DNA from: Theobroma cacao
Taxonomy: Eukaryota; Streptophyta; Magnoliopsida; Malvales; Malvaceae
Length of the DNA stretch: 64,000 nucleotides
Assembly: GCF_000208745.1 (NCBI RefSeq)
Contig: NC_030853.1
Coordinates: 26,555,877-26,619,876 of the forward strand
Reading direction: 5' to 3'
Part shown: positions 22,943 through 34,893 of the stretch, in pieces
Layout: each line of letters starts with the position of its first letter
Position numbering within the stretch: the stretch's first letter is position 1
Made by a program: the position numbers and the translations under genes
Notes under the pieces: generated by a model
The model's input: the letters and a program-made list of their open reading frames with translations, nothing else
Databases searched by the model: none
Told to the model about the DNA's origin: nothing

Positions 22943-24621
22943 CTACCTATTATCTTTAGGTCTGAGCTCGATTCCTTCGATAATGAGGCCTCGCTTAGGC
23001 TGATTATCATGAACTCCCCGTAGATAAAACTCCACTCTCGTATCATCTCCACATTCATTGAAGAACTCACCCATTTCAATCTCCAGCCAGCTATCTCCCC
23101 TCTCTTTTGCTTGCTGGGGCACATTCGGTGGAGGGTCCAGGATTACACTACGCACCTTCCCTGAAGCGGTTCCTTCATTAATGATGACACGAAACTCCAC
23201 CGGTGTATGCCTGAATCCATATCTGTCCCTGACAATCTTAAACACAAGGTATGCTGAATAGTTCGTTCTGTAAGATAAAGTTTTCAACTCAATCCTTCCC
23301 TTCACATCGAGCCTCCACACATTCTTGAGCTTAGGAACCTCAGAGAATCTGTCAATGTAGCCGAACATATATTGATGCCAATGATGACAAATTGACAATA
23401 AGATACTATTAACAACAGCAATAGCTAGCAACAATGCCATTCTGTAAGTATATATATTTATGGCAGACTGACAAAGTTTTGGGGCAAATGATCTTGTCTT
23501 TCCTCAACGTTGTTCCAATGGCAAACACGTTAGATTGATAACTTGAGAACATAATTAATGAACAAAAGAGAACAAACCTAGACTCCGGTAGAGGTATCCA
23601 ACTCCAATAGTCAGGAGAATCTGCCCATTGAATTGAAAGTGCTCTTGCTCCTAGCATATAGCATTTTTTCCCGTTCTCTTTCTCCAGTCGAAAGCTCTAA
23701 ACACCACCAACATTAATTTTTTAGATAATTGCATAGAATGGAGCACAGGAACACACTACTTATCATAAGGACTAAAGGGTATACATATGTTCCTCTGTAT
23801 AACTCTTCTTAAATTTAAATTCATGAAAATTGAACCCACAGATAAGGAGCATCTTGATAGCAATTTGATTGGTTGGAAAGGAGGGATCAAGAATTATGTA
23901 GAAATCTTTCATTAATAAGTGTGGGTTTAATATACTGTTTTGATGAATCGTACGTAATTTAAAATTATAATTAATTAATTGTAATGTAATAATTATAAGA
24001 GATATGTTCCTTTATTACACCTCATAAGTGATAATAATTTTAAATATCTTTTTGCTTTTAAACAAAATCATATCCCTTCAAATTCGAACTAACTATACCT
24101 TCAATTTAATTTGCTACTATCTAGTATCTACTATATCTAATCATCAATAACCAACAAAGAACAATGAACTCATATTTAAAGTGAATTGCAGAATATGTTT
24201 ACATGTGTACATATAAACTTTATTGTATCAAAGATGCAAAACGACAACCAGACGTATCAAAACAATAGAAAAGAATGATGCAAAACTAGTAACATGGAGA
24301 CAAGTTCCCAGCAAATTGGAGAAGGTAGATACACAGAGTTGGCTCGGGGCTCACCGTAGTACCGTCATCAAAGAGAATGGAACGATGACAGAGACTGAAA
24401 TACAGATCCTTCTTTGGTAATGAAAACAATGAAGGTGATGATGATGATTTGGAAATGATTTGCTTGTAATCACAAGGCAGAAACACCAGCCATACAGCGT
24501 CAGAGTCCGCAACTGACCTCAAAGCACGAGAAACAAGGGCCATTCGACAGGCATCTCGAGGGGACGTAAGCGATATGATGAGAGACATGCACTCGTCCGG
24601 TAACACCTTTGTCATGTCCAT
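22943..24621 (-). CDS. F-box protein with PP2 domain, PP2-B type, copy 2
   Basis: A predicted SCF adaptor of 263 aa in three exons: 24,621-24,355, 23,696-23,578 (119 nt) and 23,348-22,943. I chose the ATG at 24,621 because it places MDMTKVLPDECMSLIISLTS, the F-box, right at the N-terminus as in the sibling genes. A longer open frame reaching 24,708 would add 29 unrelated residues. The PP2 domain runs from KKCYMLGARALSI to RGLIIEGIELRPKDN. Compared with copy 1, the exon-3 middle is more divergent (RVIINEGTASGKVRSVILDP). Splice sites and frame are intact, so I consider it functional. Confidence 0.9.
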
Positions 24622-25990
24622 GTTTGTTCTTCTGTGATTGGAGAAGAGGCGAGACAAGGGAGAGAGATGATTGCTTTGAACTCTTCTTTTCTCCTGTATC
24701 CTGGACACGTACGTTACGTTTATTTTATTTCCTACTTAAAACAGTCGGGCACGTTTACACATATGGCATATTCAATCAATTATTCCAATGATATAACTTT
24801 TTTGCCCATGTTTTCTTTTCTTTATGTATGTAATTTTGAATTACATAATAAAATTCTTTTTTTCATTCATAATTTTTTTTGGATTATGTATTGAAAATGG
24901 ATTTCATACATAATCTCACTATTTTCTGTATTTCCAAATCTGTAAATTTCGATTACATTTTAAAATATTTTTCTTGCTCATACATTTCATGCTTCTTAGT
25001 ATTTCCTTGGAGATAATTTTTTTGCCTATGCTTTAGGTCATGATGTTTTCTCTTTTGTGCAATTTAATCTCTATTTTAATTTAAGAAAGAAAAGTTAAAA
25101 TGAATTTTTCTTGAGATATTATTAATTTTATATATATCAATTCAATTTTTAGATGTTGAAAATTTATTATTTTAATTTTTACATAAATTATATTTATTTT
25201 CTCAGAAAATATTTAGATAAATGTTTAAATTTCGGATTTTGACACTAATCCAAAGCCTAAAGAATCTCACATGAAAAAAGAACAAAAAATACTATTCTTT
25301 TATCTTCCCTAGCCCACCAAGACATGTCGACCAATATCCTCCTCGAAGAATAGCTAGGAATGGGCATAGAAGACTTGTTCCTTTTCCAATGCCTCAAGGG
25401 GTAACCTCCCAAAAAGAGAAAAAAATATTATTTTATCAAATTATATTAGCCTTATTAATTTCCCAAAGAGAATATCGACTTTCGAAAGTCAAACATTAAC
25501 TATTCTATAATTGATATAAACACGTACCTGAATTGAATGCCAATAACGCAGTCATCTCTCTTGTACGTCAAGACACCCTAGGGACCAACTTAATTGCATA
25601 GCTGTTTATTTATTAATTATTATCATTATTATATGATTATAAGTAAGTTGACCTTTTAATCCTTGTTTAAATTGGTTAGTATATTATATATGTACGTTAC
25701 CATTAACAAAGTCCCAAAGAACTTAAAAAATTTCTCTCTTTGTTTTTTAATACTCTATTTCTCTGACCCATTTTATCCAAAATGGTTGGCAAATGACATT
25801 ATCAAACGTGTGAAATACCAAGCCTGAAAATTTCTTCCACAATCCACGCCCTCAAAAAAGGCTAATAATAATGTTTGCTTGAGATGCAAAATTTCTTGCA
25901 ATGAAGCAAGAAATGGTTAATGGAGGTTTGGCTTTAAACAAGACAAGATGGCGACGCAAAACGTTGTCCACATTGAAGAGGAGAGGGCAT
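24622..25990. other. Intergenic DNA between PP2-B copy 2 and the PP2-B pseudogene
   Basis: This holds the promoter side of copy 2 (next to 24,621), then AT-rich sequence without a gene. A stretch near 25,850-25,990 is the 3-prime flank of the exon-3 pseudogene. Confidence 0.4.
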
Positions 25991-25996
25991 TGCAAT

Positions 25997-26396
25997 CTAT
26001 GAACTTTGCTTAGGCCTAAATTCAATTCCTTCAACAATAAGACTATGCTTACTAAACCAATTATCAATCTCCCATACACAACAATTCACGACCCCGTCTT
26101 CTTCCTTTTCATTGTAAAACTCACCCATCTCAGTCTCCATCCATCCATGTCCTCTATCTCAAGATAGTTGAGGCATTCCAACTGGGGGATCTAGGAACAC
26201 TTTACGCGTCTTAGCTTCTTTCTCTTGGAATTTGACATAGAAATTTACATGGCATTGCCTAAATTCGTATCTACACTCTGCAAACTTAAATACCAAGTAC
26301 GCTACGTAGGTTGTTTTAGGGGACAAGATTTTGGTCTCTATGTTTCCTTCGAAACCAATCATGGTAATGCCCACGAGTTCAGCTACTTCTGAGAAT
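25997..26396 (-). pseudogene. PP2-B exon-3 pseudogene with one nonsense codon
   Basis: A complete third exon of a PP2-B gene, 400 nt, exactly the length of exon 3 in copy 1, with an intact acceptor AG at 26,397-26,398. Reading from the acceptor it encodes FSEVAEL...SPKTTYVAYLVFKFAE, then VGMPQLS and a TGA at 26,161-26,159. The frame then continues unbroken (DRGHGWMETEMGEFYNEKEE to IEGIEFRPKQSS, stop). The siblings have Arg at the stop position, so a single CGA to TGA change explains it. No exon 1 or 2 lies upstream before the LINE begins at about 26.7 kb, so the gene is also beheaded. Confidence 0.85.
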
Positions 26397-26700
26397 CTGT
26401 ATATGCATTGTCACAACAATATAATGGTAATTGATAAGAATTACATACAAATTTAATCAAGCATCCATGTTTCAACCTGGGTTTACGGGTTAGAATCCAA
26501 CATTCCTTATTTGATTCCCTACTTGGATATTTGGATTCACATGCTGTTGCAGGTACAACGGTTTGAAATAACAGAGTTAAACCTGACTCAATTGGTTAAT
26601 CATTCAGTTGACAGTAAGTTATCATCGATTCAATGTCTACCGATAACCCTCGTTAGTGGTAATTTTTATTTCTCACTTTTGTAAGATAGGACACATCTTT
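26397..26700. other. Residual intron sequence next to the LINE 3-prime end
   Basis: The sequence upstream (minus sense) of the pseudogene exon has no exon-2 match. It is bounded by the LINE on the other side. Confidence 0.4.
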
Positions 26701-28801
26701 TTCTTTAAAAAAATGCTAGCAGTTTTATTGCTGAAATGATCTCTTCTATGAGATGAACATGATATCATAGCCCAGAAGGCTTACAAAGAAGAAACTAGGA
26801 TTGTAATTATCATCAAGAATTAAGAACAGGGAACAGAATAGCTATGTGTGGCCTTCTCTGTCGTGGTTTTCAAAATAGACCCTGTAGTTGGAATCATGAC
26901 CCCAGCTTTAGCTAAGCCATCAGCCACTGTGTTGGCTTCTCGCATGATGTGCTTGAAGGTGATCTTTGTTGGGTATCTAAGAAAGACTTCGATAGCATTG
27001 GACAAAATTTTCATTCACCATGGCACTGAGTTATGGTCTTTGGCCCAATTTATGGCATTAGAGGAATCACTTTCAACCTCTAGATAGTGTGTGCTTTCCC
27101 ATGGTGAAGAAAAGAAAAAGTTGATTCCTTCTTTGATGGCTAGGAATTCTGCATAATTAGAGTCTTCAATGCCAATAGTGAAGGAAAAAGTTCCTCTGAT
27201 GAAGCCTAGATGATCTCTAAGAACTCCTTCTATACCAGCAGGTCCAGGCTTCCCTTTGATGGCTTCATCTACAGTGAGTTTGAGTGAGCTCTGTTACGGT
27301 GGTGTCCATGTGGTTTCTTTCTTGCCTTTAGTCTTTTTGCTGCTGTTTGTAAGATTTGCAGGGTCCATAAGAGACATAGAGGTGGAGATATGGTTTAGGT
27401 CCCACTTTCCTTTGCACCACAACACATGTCGAAGAAGAATAATGTTAATAATATGTTTAGCATCAAAACTTTTTCCCTTAAAAATAATCTCATTCTTGCA
27501 AAGCCAAAGAGACCAAAGGATTGCAAAAAGGAACATTTTCCATGAACTCCTCATATGGAGGTAAGGGAAGGGGTGATTAATCCATGCTTTAAAAAATGAA
27601 ACAGCGTCCCCAGGAGAAACCCATTGAGTACCCCATATAGAGCAACAGGAAATCCATATATTCCAAGCAATCTTGCAATCAAAAAGCAAGTGAAATGGTG
27701 TCTCAAGTTGGTTTTTGCAAGAAATGCAAGTAGCTTTGTTAGCTTCAAACAAACCCCTTTCCATCAGGATTACTTTAGTAGCCATTTTTCCTTGGAGGGC
27801 TTGCCAATAGAAAAGTTCAACCTGTGGTGGTGCATATTCAATCCATAAGTCTTTCCAAGGGTTGTTTGGGATGTGAGAGTCATTATGGTAGGCCTTGCAA
27901 AATGATGACGGAGAGTACATGCCACTGGTAGTATTTTTCCATATGACTTTGTCATTATCAGTTGAGTATGGCTGGACACTTTCTATAAGAGTGGTGAAGC
28001 TTTCCCACTGTTCTATTTCCCAATTAAATAGTTGTATTCTTAATTTGACTTCCCAAGTCCACTTATTGTTAGTTCATGTTCTAGATTCAGCAATTGTGGC
28101 CTTTTTATCAGTAGCTAAGGCATAAATACGAGGAAATTTGACGGAAAGAGGAAGTTCATCATACCAGAAATCATTCCAAAGAGAAATGGAGTCTCCCTTT
28201 CCCAACATAAAGCCGAAGCCATTAACAACCAACTCATGGTATTTGTTGGTTGGATTAAGTGGTTTGGTGATGTAGTTCCAAAGCAGTGAAGGTTTGTGAT
28301 TTTGATCAGTTGGAATTAATTGCTTTGGCTCAAGATTGTATATGACAGAGATCGCTTTACGCCAAAAATTATTGGGCTCGTTTACGTACCTCCAAAGCCA
28401 CTTGTTGAGAAGTGCCCAATTTTTGAGTTCAAGGTCCATGATATCAAGTCCACCTTGGCTCTTGAATTTGCAAATGGATTTCCAATCAGCATAGTGAAGT
28501 TTCTTTTTGTCATAGTTTTCGGACCATAAGAAATTTCTTTGAGCAGCTACAGGTTTTTTCTTAATTAGAGAAGGGACTTAAAAAATGGAGAACTAATAGA
28601 AAGGAAAGGTTGCAAGGACTGACTTGATAAGCATTAGCCTATCCCCCCATGGATAGGAGCTGTCCTTTCCATCCAGCAAGTTTAGAATTGAATTTGTCTA
28701 TAATAGGCTGCCAAGTGTGAATGGCACGGGGGGTTAGCCCCTAGAGGAAGACCAAGGTCGTTAGTAGGGAGGGTTTCCACCTTACAATTAAACAAGCTTA
28801 C

Positions 28802-29570
28802 CTAGTATTGTAGAGTGTGATCATCCATGCCAATGCCTAAAAGGTTACTTTTCGCAAAGTTAACCTTAAAGCCTGAAATTGCTTGACAGATTCTAAGAAT
28901 CCTTACAATGTTCAAGAGTTCACAACTTTGTGGATCGCAAAAAATAAGTGTGTCATCGGTGAATTGGAGTTGGTATAACATGGTATATATGCTGCAGATT
29001 TTGATTCCCTCGAAAAGTCTCCTTGAAAGGGCTTTGTGAAGAAGGACACTAAGAGATTCTGTCACAATATTGAATAAAAAGGGTGATAAAGGGCACCCCT
29101 GCCTGAGTCCTTTCTGAGTCAAGAATTGGGAGGTTGGTGAGCCATTAATGAGGACAGAGATAAAGGCTGTAGAGATACATTGTTGGATTCATTCCCTCCA
29201 TTTGCAACCAAAGCCCATCAGTTGCATAATGAAGTTGAAATAATTCCAATCAACATTGTGGAATGCCTTTTCGAAATCAGCTTTGAAAAGAATGCCTACT
29301 TTTTTTTTTTTAGAAAGTCGATGAGTTCATTTGCAATCAATGTGCAATCGAGGATTTGCCCCCCTCTCACGAAGGCAAATTGATTATCTCCTGCAACTAA
29401 ATTGATCACATTTTTAAGTCTATTAGCGAGAACCTTTGCAAGAATCTTATAGGTGCTTCCGACAAGGCTAATTGGCTTGAAGTGAGAAAGAGATGCAGCT
29501 CCACTGATCTTTGGTATAAGAGTGATAAAGGAGGCATTGATATTTTTGTTATTCAAAGAATTCGTTGGAC
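28802..29570 (-). pseudogene. LINE reverse transcriptase fragment
   Basis: Two open frames (29,556-29,296 and 29,122-28,802) cover the finger and palm parts of a non-LTR RT: ISLVGSTYKILAKVLANRL, then QKGLRQGCPLSPFLFNIVTE and LQFTDDTLIFCD. The intervening part (29,296-29,122) is readable but interrupted by a stop (near CKWRE). The two catalytic aspartates of the F/YxDD box are kept. The element cannot make an intact polymerase. Confidence 0.85.
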
Positions 29571-31211
29571 TAGATGAATATAAGTCCTCTCGATGTTCCA
29601 GTCGCCATTGCTACTTTGCTGGAAAAGCTCCCATTCCTCCACATGGATTGTAATAAGTTCTATTGGATGGTGTTTTTCTTGGTTTCCTAAAGGAAAATCA
29701 TTTTTGGTTTTTGGGACAAAACCGGTCTTTTGACTGCCCTTTTCCTAATTCTTGATCATAATCCCCTCCCATTCCAATAGATGATATTAATAATTAATAG
29801 AAAGGGAAAAATCGTGAAGATCACTTTAAAGCAAAAAAAAAAAGGGTCCAAGCTTCTTTTTCTTTCCCTACCAGGGTCTCTGAGAAATGACTGATTGCGG
29901 TATCATGGTCTTCATCAAAGACAAGATCCAAGAATGAGCAGATGTCCATGGTTTTCTCAATCTCCTTCATGAGAGCAGAATTCTTTTGCATGATGTTGCC
30001 GTTTGAATTTGGTTGATCACTAGAGGGTTGTGTGGGCCAAACTTGCTCGTCATTGTCTTGATCAGTCCCGTGACTTATATCTGCTGGAGCCTTTCTCTTC
30101 ATTTGTTTTCCCTCTTTAATTTCTTCCATCATTCCTCTTTTCTTATGGATTTACTCTCTGTTTGTACCTTGACATTTTTTCAGTTTTCTTATTTTTTTGA
30201 ATTGAAAGGGAGCTCTCTTCTCTTTTAATTTCCTTACTTTAACTTTGGCCTTCAACAATGCTAGGGGTGAAGTCATCATCTGATGAGAGGTCATTAGCGA
30301 TTAAATCTGGTTGCTTTTCATTTTTTGATGATTTTTTAGTTTTTTTGTGAACTATGGTTTTTTCCTTTGGGTTCTATTGGAGCTAGTAGTGATATGATTT
30401 CCTTTGTTGCTAGGTTTTTTCTTTTGGTTTTCATCCAAGTTGTGTATGGGGCTTTGGGTTCTTATTTGGGTGGCCATGGGGTTGCTTGTGAGATTTTGTT
30501 GTGGATTTGGTTGATTTGATTTGTTTTGGGTCTTTGTTACGGAGCAGGCAGTTATTGGGTGATAAAGTTGGGCATATAGGCTGAAGCTACTTGTTGGGCT
30601 TGTGTTATGGATTCTGGCAAATAGGTTTGCTGCGGGTTGATCACAGATCAATCCTTTGTGCTGTCAGTCATGACAGGATGACAGTTCTGATTTTTGCAGG
30701 TTGCACTGCTTGAAGTATTCCGCTTAGACCTGTCCCATCCAGTTGACTTCCTATTGCTGCCATTGTACTGTTTGGAGCGATGGAAAGTGGATGCCGTTTC
30801 TTTACCGGTGCCGTAGAGCTTTGGCAGCTGTTTAACTTCCTCTTCCTTAATGGAGATTTTGTGCATGGTTTCGTTGGCTTTGAAAAGGACGAAAAGTAGG
30901 ATGGTGGTGTTCCTGTCGGTTGCAATTAAGATACGAGCCACGTCCTACCTACGCTTGAAGTGAGTATCCTCATCTGTTGAGATATATGAACCCCATAATT
31001 TACCAATTTCTGTGAAAAGAGTTTCTGTCTGTAGGTTGATTGGTATGCCGTCAACATTGAGCCACACAAGCTTGTTAGGGNGGGGGGGGCGGCGGAGGCG
31101 TTCTTCCAGGGGATAATAGTTTCAAACCAGAGATTGAGCCAAGCTCTGTACTCCTCTGTGCAAGCTCTCATGTCTTCCATGAAACAGAAAGTGAGAAAGA
31201 CGTTTTTTTCC

Positions 31212-32003
31212 TCACATCGACTTCACTGTGCACTGATATCCTTCCTCTGCAAAGATTTCCTGAAGGATTTGATGATGCACATAATTGAGGAGTGTTCCTA
31301 CAGCGCTGCGATCAAGCCATTCAAATTCCTTTTGACAGATATCAATGTTGAAGCTGGGTTGTTGTGGTGATGATTTTGATTGCATGTTGTTCTGGAGGGC
31401 TTGGAGATATGTTCTCTCGTCTCTAGAGGAGCATGGCCATTGATGGCGGTTGATGCATGGTTGTTTAGCGTAGATATCCTTTTGTTGCTTTCTTGGCTGA
31501 GTGGTGTGATTGCGTTGAGAGCCTTTTCTTCTCTGGTCCCATCCATAGTCGGCTTTTTTGACAGTAATGAAGAAGCCGTCCAGCCTTCGACCGTTACCAT
31601 AGTTGATTGCTTTCTCCATTTCATTTATCTCCTTGTATCGTACGAATGCAAAGGTAGTAGCCATGTTTTGATTCTGTCTGTTGAAGATAACAATATCCTT
31701 GACCTTGCCATAGGCTTCAAAGACTTCTTTCAGCCCTTGCCTGGTCACTCTTCCGCTCAAATTGGCGATGAAGATCGAGTGCAGGGATGAACGCCAGTCT
31801 AGATCTGTGGGTTTTTTGCATAATGTTGGCTGTGGGTTATATTGTCTTGGTGGGTAACGGAAAGTTTGGCTGTTGCTGTGATTTTGTGGCCGATTCAGAA
31901 GTGGGGCTGGGGGGTGAAAGGGGTGGCTTGGTGCGGTCAGTGGAGGGAGAAGCTGGGTTGATGGGGCTGTGGGTGGCGGGGGCTGGATGTTACTTGGTTC
32001 CAA
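31212..32003 (-). CDS. LINE ORF with N-terminal RRM domain
   Basis: An open frame of 263 codons begins with a Pro-rich leader (QPPPPTAPSTQLLPPLTAP). A canonical RNA-recognition motif follows at about residues 75-152: IFIANLSGRVTRQGLKEVFE gives the RNP2 side, and MATTFAFVRYKE gives the RNP1 side. The C-terminal part continues out of frame with a WLNVDGIPINL-type segment after the G-run at 31,081-31,090. Plant LINE first ORFs often carry an RRM or zinc-knuckle for RNA binding. The protein presumably bound the element RNA. It is part of a dead element and is unlikely to be a host gene. Confidence 0.7.
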   Translation of the reverse strand: MEPSNIQPPPPTAPSTQLLPPLTAPSHPFHPPAPLLNRPQNHSNSQTFRYPPRQYNPQPTLCKKPTDLDWRSSLHSIFIANLSGRVTRQGLKEVFEAYGKVKDIVIFNRQNQNMATTFAFVRYKEINEMEKAINYGNGRRLDGFFITVKKADYGWDQRRKGSQRNHTTQPRKQQKDIYAKQPCINRHQWPCSSRDERTYLQALQNNMQSKSSPQQPSFNIDICQKEFEWLDRSAVGTLLNYVHHQILQEIFAEEGYQCTVKSM

Positions 32004-32035
32004 AAGTTTTGTTCGAGACAGGGATACAATTAAAT

Positions 32036-32553
32036 TGAAAGTCCGGAGAGCATTTTATATTTTATCTCTAGTCAGCAGGGTATTCGGACAAGAAAAGAAG
32101 GGGTAAAACAAAGCATTTCTAATTACTATATCTCAATGTTACAGCAATAATTTGTATCTTCCCTTGTCTTTGTCCCAATTACTATATAATTCTTTAGTCT
32201 GCATCATGACTCAACACGTTACATTTTCATTCTTGCTTCACCAGAGGTAGTGGATTTTGCAATCTTACAAACAGGAAATTCCAAATGCCTACCTTGGAGA
32301 TCGCTGTCAAACTTTGAAAACAATTAGTTCTGCAATAGAAGTGGTCACAGATCATTTCATTATTAAACTTTGAAAAAATACAGCCCCATTGATTGTTTGG
32401 AACACAGTCTGCCTTTGGGGGCAAAATATTAACATGCAATGTGCAAGACTGCAAGCCTCTTTTTGTCCCCCCTTTAAATACAAAACACTTAAATATTCAA
32501 AATCCTGACCAAAAAGAAAGGAAAGCACAATCTAATATTGTAGGCATTGCTGT
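32036..32553. other. 3-prime flank of PP2-B copy 3
   Basis: Past the LINE 5-prime end the sequence returns to the PP2-B tandem unit. It resembles 22,540-22,900 block for block and should contain the 3-prime UTR of the gene starting at 34,496. Confidence 0.5.
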
Positions 32554-34043
32554 CTAGCTACCAATATCTTTAGGCCTCAGCTCAATTCCTTCAATAATGA
32601 GGCCTTCCTTACGGTAAGCAGTATTAACTTCCCATAGGATACACTCCACTGTCCCATCATCTCCACATTCATTCCAGAACTCACCCATTTCAATCTCCAT
32701 CCAGCCATTTCCTCTCTCTCGAGCTTGTCGGGGCATATTTTCTGAAGGGTCTAGCAACACGTCCCGCACTTCCCCTGAAGCGCCTCCTTGGACATTGACA
32801 CACAAGCTTACACTTCTGTTTCTAAACCCATATCTATACTCATCATCGAACTTAAACACAAGGTATGCTGCATAGCTTGTTCTGGAAGATAAAATTCTGG
32901 TCTTAATCTTTCCCTTGACCTCGAGCCACCAGACTATCTCGAGCTTCGCAACTTCAGAGAACCTGTCAATATGTTGGAACGGGACAGAAAAAGGAATTTA
33001 TGCTGATGATGACAATAAGATAATAAGATAAATAATAACACACCAATCTGAAGAATGTCATCCTGTTAAGTAGTAGAATTATGCAGATTGGCATAGTTTT
33101 CTTGTAAATGACATTGTTTTGACAAGGCAGAAATTATAAGTCATGCGAACATTCTCCTTCGGATAATGCAAATTAAGAACTTAAGATGAGAACATCATTG
33201 AACAAATAAAAAAATAATAATAAGTGAGGAGAGAACAAACCTAGACTCTGGTATAGATGTCCACCCCCAATACTCAGGTTCATCTTCCCATATAATTGAA
33301 AGCGCTCTTGCTCCTAACATATAGCATTTTTTTCCAGTCTCTTTCTCCAGCTGAAAGCTCTATTCAAACACCAGCAACCTTAATTTTTCAGATAAATGCA
33401 CAAAATGGAGGGGAAAACAAAACACTACTTTAAATCATTGTACAAAATATGCATGTTTTCCAATGTATAAATCAATCTTCTTAAATTTCAGTTCTTAAAA
33501 ATTGTAGAAGAGCCATGACTCCTTTTGGTCCGTCAAACATCCCTTAAAAAATTCTATACATAAAATTGTTCTGAAATTTGTATTTAAATTTTAATTTCCA
33601 GGACATCTTCATAGCAATTTTTTATACTGGAAATGACTGATCAAGAGTCCCTAATGCTCCTGCAGCTAACTGGTGGGAATACAACTAGAGAAAAATCCTA
33701 TACCCTTCAAATTTGGATTATACCTTCAAGTCGCTACCAATTCTACCTTTCTAATCACCAATTCACCTATAATAAACAATGGCAAGCATAACTTTCACAT
33801 ATCAAGTTTGAGAATGGATGACAATCTTAATTTATGATTTTTTTTTTTTTTGTGAAAATACATGCAAATTAACAGATTAACGATTGAAATGAGCGTGCGA
33901 CCTCATTGGGATGCATGTATATGTATATATTCTAACAGAGTTATGATCATGTAAGTCTTACAGTATGAAAGAACCCTCAATTCAAAAATTGAACTAGATA
34001 GCAATATATATGTTGATCATACCATTCTCTTATTTTTTACCTT

Positions 34044-34075
<32 letters not shown>

Positions 34076-34496
34076 ACTGTTTTTGATCTAATGGAAGACT
34101 AAAAACACATATACGTTTATAGTTTTTTGCTAGTAATTAACTACATGATGTTAAAGCTGAGAAGAGAGTACAAGTATCTTGAAGCAAGTTGGACGAGTCA
34201 ACTCGGAGTAGACTTGGGGTAATTACCTTGCTACCATTTTCAAGGAGAAGGGGATGAAGGGAGAGACGAAAATAAAGATCCTTCTTTGGCAATGAAAGCA
34301 ACGACGATGATGATGATGATGACCCGGAAATGATTTCCTTATAATCACAAGGCAGAGACCTCTCCCACACAGCATCAGAGTCTGCAACTGATCTCATGGC
34401 AGGAGAAACAAGGGCCGATCGACATGCGTCTCGAGGCGACGTCAATGATATGATCAGACACAAGCACTCTTCCGGTAACACCCTTGTAAAATCCAT
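32554..34496 (-). CDS. F-box protein with PP2 domain, PP2-B type, copy 3
   Basis: A predicted SCF adaptor of 265 aa in three exons: 34,496-34,227, 33,359-33,241 (119 nt) and 32,962-32,554. The N-terminus MDFTRVLPEECLCLIISLTS is the F-box. A serine run of eight residues, with a stretch of mixed TCA/TCG/TCC codons, sits at about residues 56-64, followed by KKDLYFRLS. The PP2 domain begins KKCYMLGARALSIIWED in exon 2 and ends GLIIEGIELRPKDIGS. Exon 3 is in frame from the acceptor at 32,963. The gene is divergent from the plus-strand copy 4, with 397 bp between the two start codons, so the two may share regulatory sequence. Confidence 0.9.
34043..34077. repeat. (TA)n microsatellite
   Basis: A TA dinucleotide run, interrupted once by TTTA, lies within the first intron of PP2-B copy 3. 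Confidence 0.9.
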
Positions 34497-34893
34497 TTTT
34501 CTCCTTTATTTTTGGGGAGGAAGAGCAAAGGAGGAAAGACGGTTTCCAATTGTTCTGTCGTGTTTCCTGTACTCAGACAGCTGTGTTATTTACAATCTTA
34601 AGGAATAAGCATTCCTTTTATTTTATTATTTATTTATTTATTATTATTATTATCACTTTTAAGTACACGTAGGTCCACTGTTTTGGACGAATGCAAATCT
34701 TCTGCCCCGAATTGGTGGTCCGTTCCCTGCCCCTCTTATAAAATTATGCCATCTGTCCAACAAATGGAAGTTTATGAACGGCAGGTTAACTCCTGTTTAT
34801 TTTACTGTCCCTGATATTTTCGATCATTACAGACAAATTTCTTGATTCTCTGTCTCTCACGGTTCATTTCCAATAATCCAGTAGAAACAGCAG
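34497..34893. promoter_or_regulatory. 397-bp divergent promoter between PP2-B copies 3 and 4
   Basis: The two start codons face away from each other across this interval. It holds an ATTT/ATT simple repeat at 34,617-34,655 and a TATAAAA at 34,737-34,743 that would serve copy 4. Portions of the interval are duplicated in the spacer of the large inverted repeat (34,497-34,688 at about 38,478-38,668; 34,689-34,830 at about 37,487-37,620). Shared regulation is an inference. Confidence 0.55.
34737..34743 (+). promoter_or_regulatory. Putative TATA box of PP2-B copy 4
   Basis: TATAAAA in a CCCCTCT context, about 150 nt upstream of the ATG at 34,894. A related TATAAG box in the same context sits at 37,534-37,539 in the spacer copy. 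This is motif evidence only. Confidence 0.45.

Larger units (their letters stand above)
26700..32035 (-). mobile_element. LINE (non-LTR retrotransposon), internally deleted
   Basis: On the minus strand, 5-prime to 3-prime, there is an RRM-containing ORF (32,003-31,212), a linker region with Lys/Asn-rich sequence (31.2-29.8 kb), the reverse transcriptase (about 29,570-28,800) and RT thumb and zf-RVT sequence (28,440-27,294; CISCKNQLETPFHLLFDC). A plant-type RNase H follows (about 27,290-26,820; REANTVADGLAKAG). The RT shows NASFITLIPK, LRQGCPLSPFLF and the catalytic QFTDDTLIF (FTDD box). The apurinic endonuclease that should precede the RT is missing; the 29,580-29,820 segment joins unrelated-looking sequence. 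Several stops and frameshifts occur. An undetermined base sits at 31,081 in a G-run. No target-site duplication was defined. Confidence 0.88.

Noticed and set aside
24622..24708. Longer N-terminus of PP2-B copy 2 starting at 24,708
   Set aside because: The extra 29 residues match none of the sibling proteins. The F-box begins directly at the ATG at 24,621, as in the other copies.
31380..32038. Plus-strand open frames opposite the LINE RRM ORF
   Set aside because: They are shadows of the Pro-rich and RRM-coding minus strand and have no recognisable motif.
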